Shown here: piece after piece, positions 62,991-64,000 of the stretch
How the letters are laid out: every line of letters starts with the position of its first letter
How positions within the stretch are numbered: the first letter of the stretch is position 1
Origin: Aspidiotus rigidus
Lineage: Eukaryota; Arthropoda; Insecta; Hemiptera; Diaspididae
Assembly (NCBI GenBank): GCA_035079385.1
Contig: JAVHKY010000024.1
Coordinates: forward strand, 2,356,001-2,420,000
DNA length: 64,000 bases
Direction of reading: 5' to 3'
The notes under the pieces: model-generated
The model's database searches: none
Seen by the model: the letters and a program-made list of their open reading frames with translations, nothing else
Told to the model about the DNA's origin: nothing
Position numbers and translations under genes: made by a program

Positions 62991-63314
62991 GCAGCGCACC
63001 GAAGTAGAAATGTAAGAAGCGTTCCGAAACGGTCGAAGTTCCATTCCAGTTCCAGATCTTTGGCTCCTAGAAGCCCTTTGAATGACCTGTACAATGTATT
63101 CGATTCGATAGTTAGTACAGTATTTTCCTCTGCCAGGTATTCGGCATTTGGGCGCAGCGTAGCCTCTGCCTGGAACTTTACTACGAGTTACTTTTTTCAG
63201 AATCAAAGAGCAGGTTGTCCTATACAACGCCTCGGAAACGGCGTTAAAAAATTTTGGACGAGATTGCAAGATATAAAAGACGAGATAGTGAGTGATACCT
63301 ACAGCCTAGACTCT
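62991..63314 (+). CDS. Probable internal coding exon of an unrecognised gene (108 codons)
   Basis: A 324-bp frame open throughout, preceded by TTTTTGCACGTGTAG| and ending at a strong donor, CTCT|GTGAGT, both in phase 0. It starts AAHRSRNVRSVPKRSKFHSS, then SPLNDLYNVFDSIVSTVF, SAFGRSVASAWNFTTSYFF and GVKKFWTRLQDIKDEI. The basic Ser-rich start and helical amphipathic middle look protein-like. No family is recognised. A 59-bp internal GT..AG segment (63143-63201) is also open, so it need not be an intron; if removed, the frame would end at a TAA near 63277. The rest of the gene would lie right of the window or further upstream. Confidence 0.45.
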
Positions 63315-63341
63315 GTGAGTATTAGCCGATACACGAAATAA

Positions 63342-64000
63342 ATGCGTACGAATAGTAGGGAATCCCTTATCATGTTTCGGAGGAAATATGGAGCTGAATC
63401 TATTCTGTATATCTTTGCTAAATTTCGTGATGGATCAAACGTGTTTTGCTTGATCGAAGTTGTTTTGATTACCAATTTTCATTCGTGATATTATACAGTC
63501 CATGATGGATGTGTTTCAACTCAATTCCAATCTTCAAAACTTCTAGATTGGTCACTTTACAAGATTGATGTAAACCCATTTTTGTCGACGCCAAATGGCC
63601 GATGCTGTGGCGTCGTTAAATAAATTCATATTAAATAAAAAAAAAACTTTTTCGCCTTATTTTTCCTGCAGAAGAACATAGTGCGCTTGAAACTCGTCGA
63701 GAATCGAATGTGGAAGAAAGCGATAGCGTTTTTTCAATGATTACAGTTTTTTTTTTTTTTTTTTTTTTTTTTTTGACGGTTGTGAATAAAAATGAAAACA
63801 TAGGTATCTATCGTTAAATATTTTTTATTGAGTATTATTATGGTTACTGTTTTCTTCTATCTCTTTTTTCTTTCTTTCTTATCAAGTATAGAAGTTTTTC
63901 AAGTTCTCATGAATCGCGATAAGTTTATATATCTGTCTCACGTGATACCTTTCTATGCCTGTCGTTCTTACTGGCCATTTTACAGAATTTCTCAATTCAC
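63342..64000. other. Right-edge stretch, no gene seen
   Basis: AT-rich with a T-run of ~27 at 63747-63774. If the 62991 exon is real, this is probably intron. Confidence 0.4.

Overview
The window reads as nuclear DNA of an arthropod, most likely an insect. It is strongly AT-rich, its cellular genes are cut by short GT..AG introns, and most of the remainder is transposable-element sequence (LTR, Penelope, several LINE clades, hAT-type and foldback MITEs). The frequent GTAGGTAC-type stretches and the mix of elements recall hemipterans such as mealybugs, but that is an impression rather than a demonstrated assignment.

Layout. 1-4.2 kb holds five compact intronless + strand ORFs with TATA-like boxes and a duplicated intergenic promoter region. 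They look like a fragment of a Polinton/Maverick-like or endogenous DNA-virus element. 4.5-6.2 kb is a minus-strand C2H2 zinc-finger gene; four exons with consistent phases can be traced. 6.55-10.55 kb is a very young LTR retrotransposon. Its 382-bp LTRs appear identical, and one uninterrupted ORF encodes SAP-coiled coil-Gag-protease-integrase with no reverse transcriptase or RNase H. 10.6-15.3 kb is intergenic with foldback elements and a repeat rich in TGACGTCA. 15.6-21.0 kb is a CRAL-TRIO lipid-binding protein gene (+), with a decayed LINE in its first visible intron. 22.6-29.1 kb holds several MITEs, one of which carries a nested hAT MITE. 26.0-37.0 kb is a 13-exon minus-strand gene for a divergent LDL-receptor-like type I membrane protein: signal peptide, LDL-A, two YWTD-like propellers, EGF modules, Thr-rich stalk, membrane span. 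38.2-41.9 kb is repeat sequence, including a large foldback element. 42.75-45.42 kb is a Penelope-like element with a 12-bp target duplication, inverted termini and an ORF broken at two G-runs. 45.4-47.1 kb is a decayed LINE. 48.1-53.8 kb is a furin/kexin-type proprotein convertase (+), with an R1-like LINE inserted antisense in its last large intron. 55-62.6 kb is LINE and repeat remains. 62.99-63.31 kb is a probable coding exon of an unrecognised gene.

The cellular genes are unrelated to each other; there is no operon logic. The strongest candidates for something new are the RT-less Gag-PR-IN retrotransposon; a short RNA-like tail motif at 6.2 and 60.9 kb whose stem covaries and which recurs at the Penelope termini; and the virus-like ORF cluster at the left edge. 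All calls come from reading the sequence without database searches. Exon borders are inferred from splice consensus and phase.
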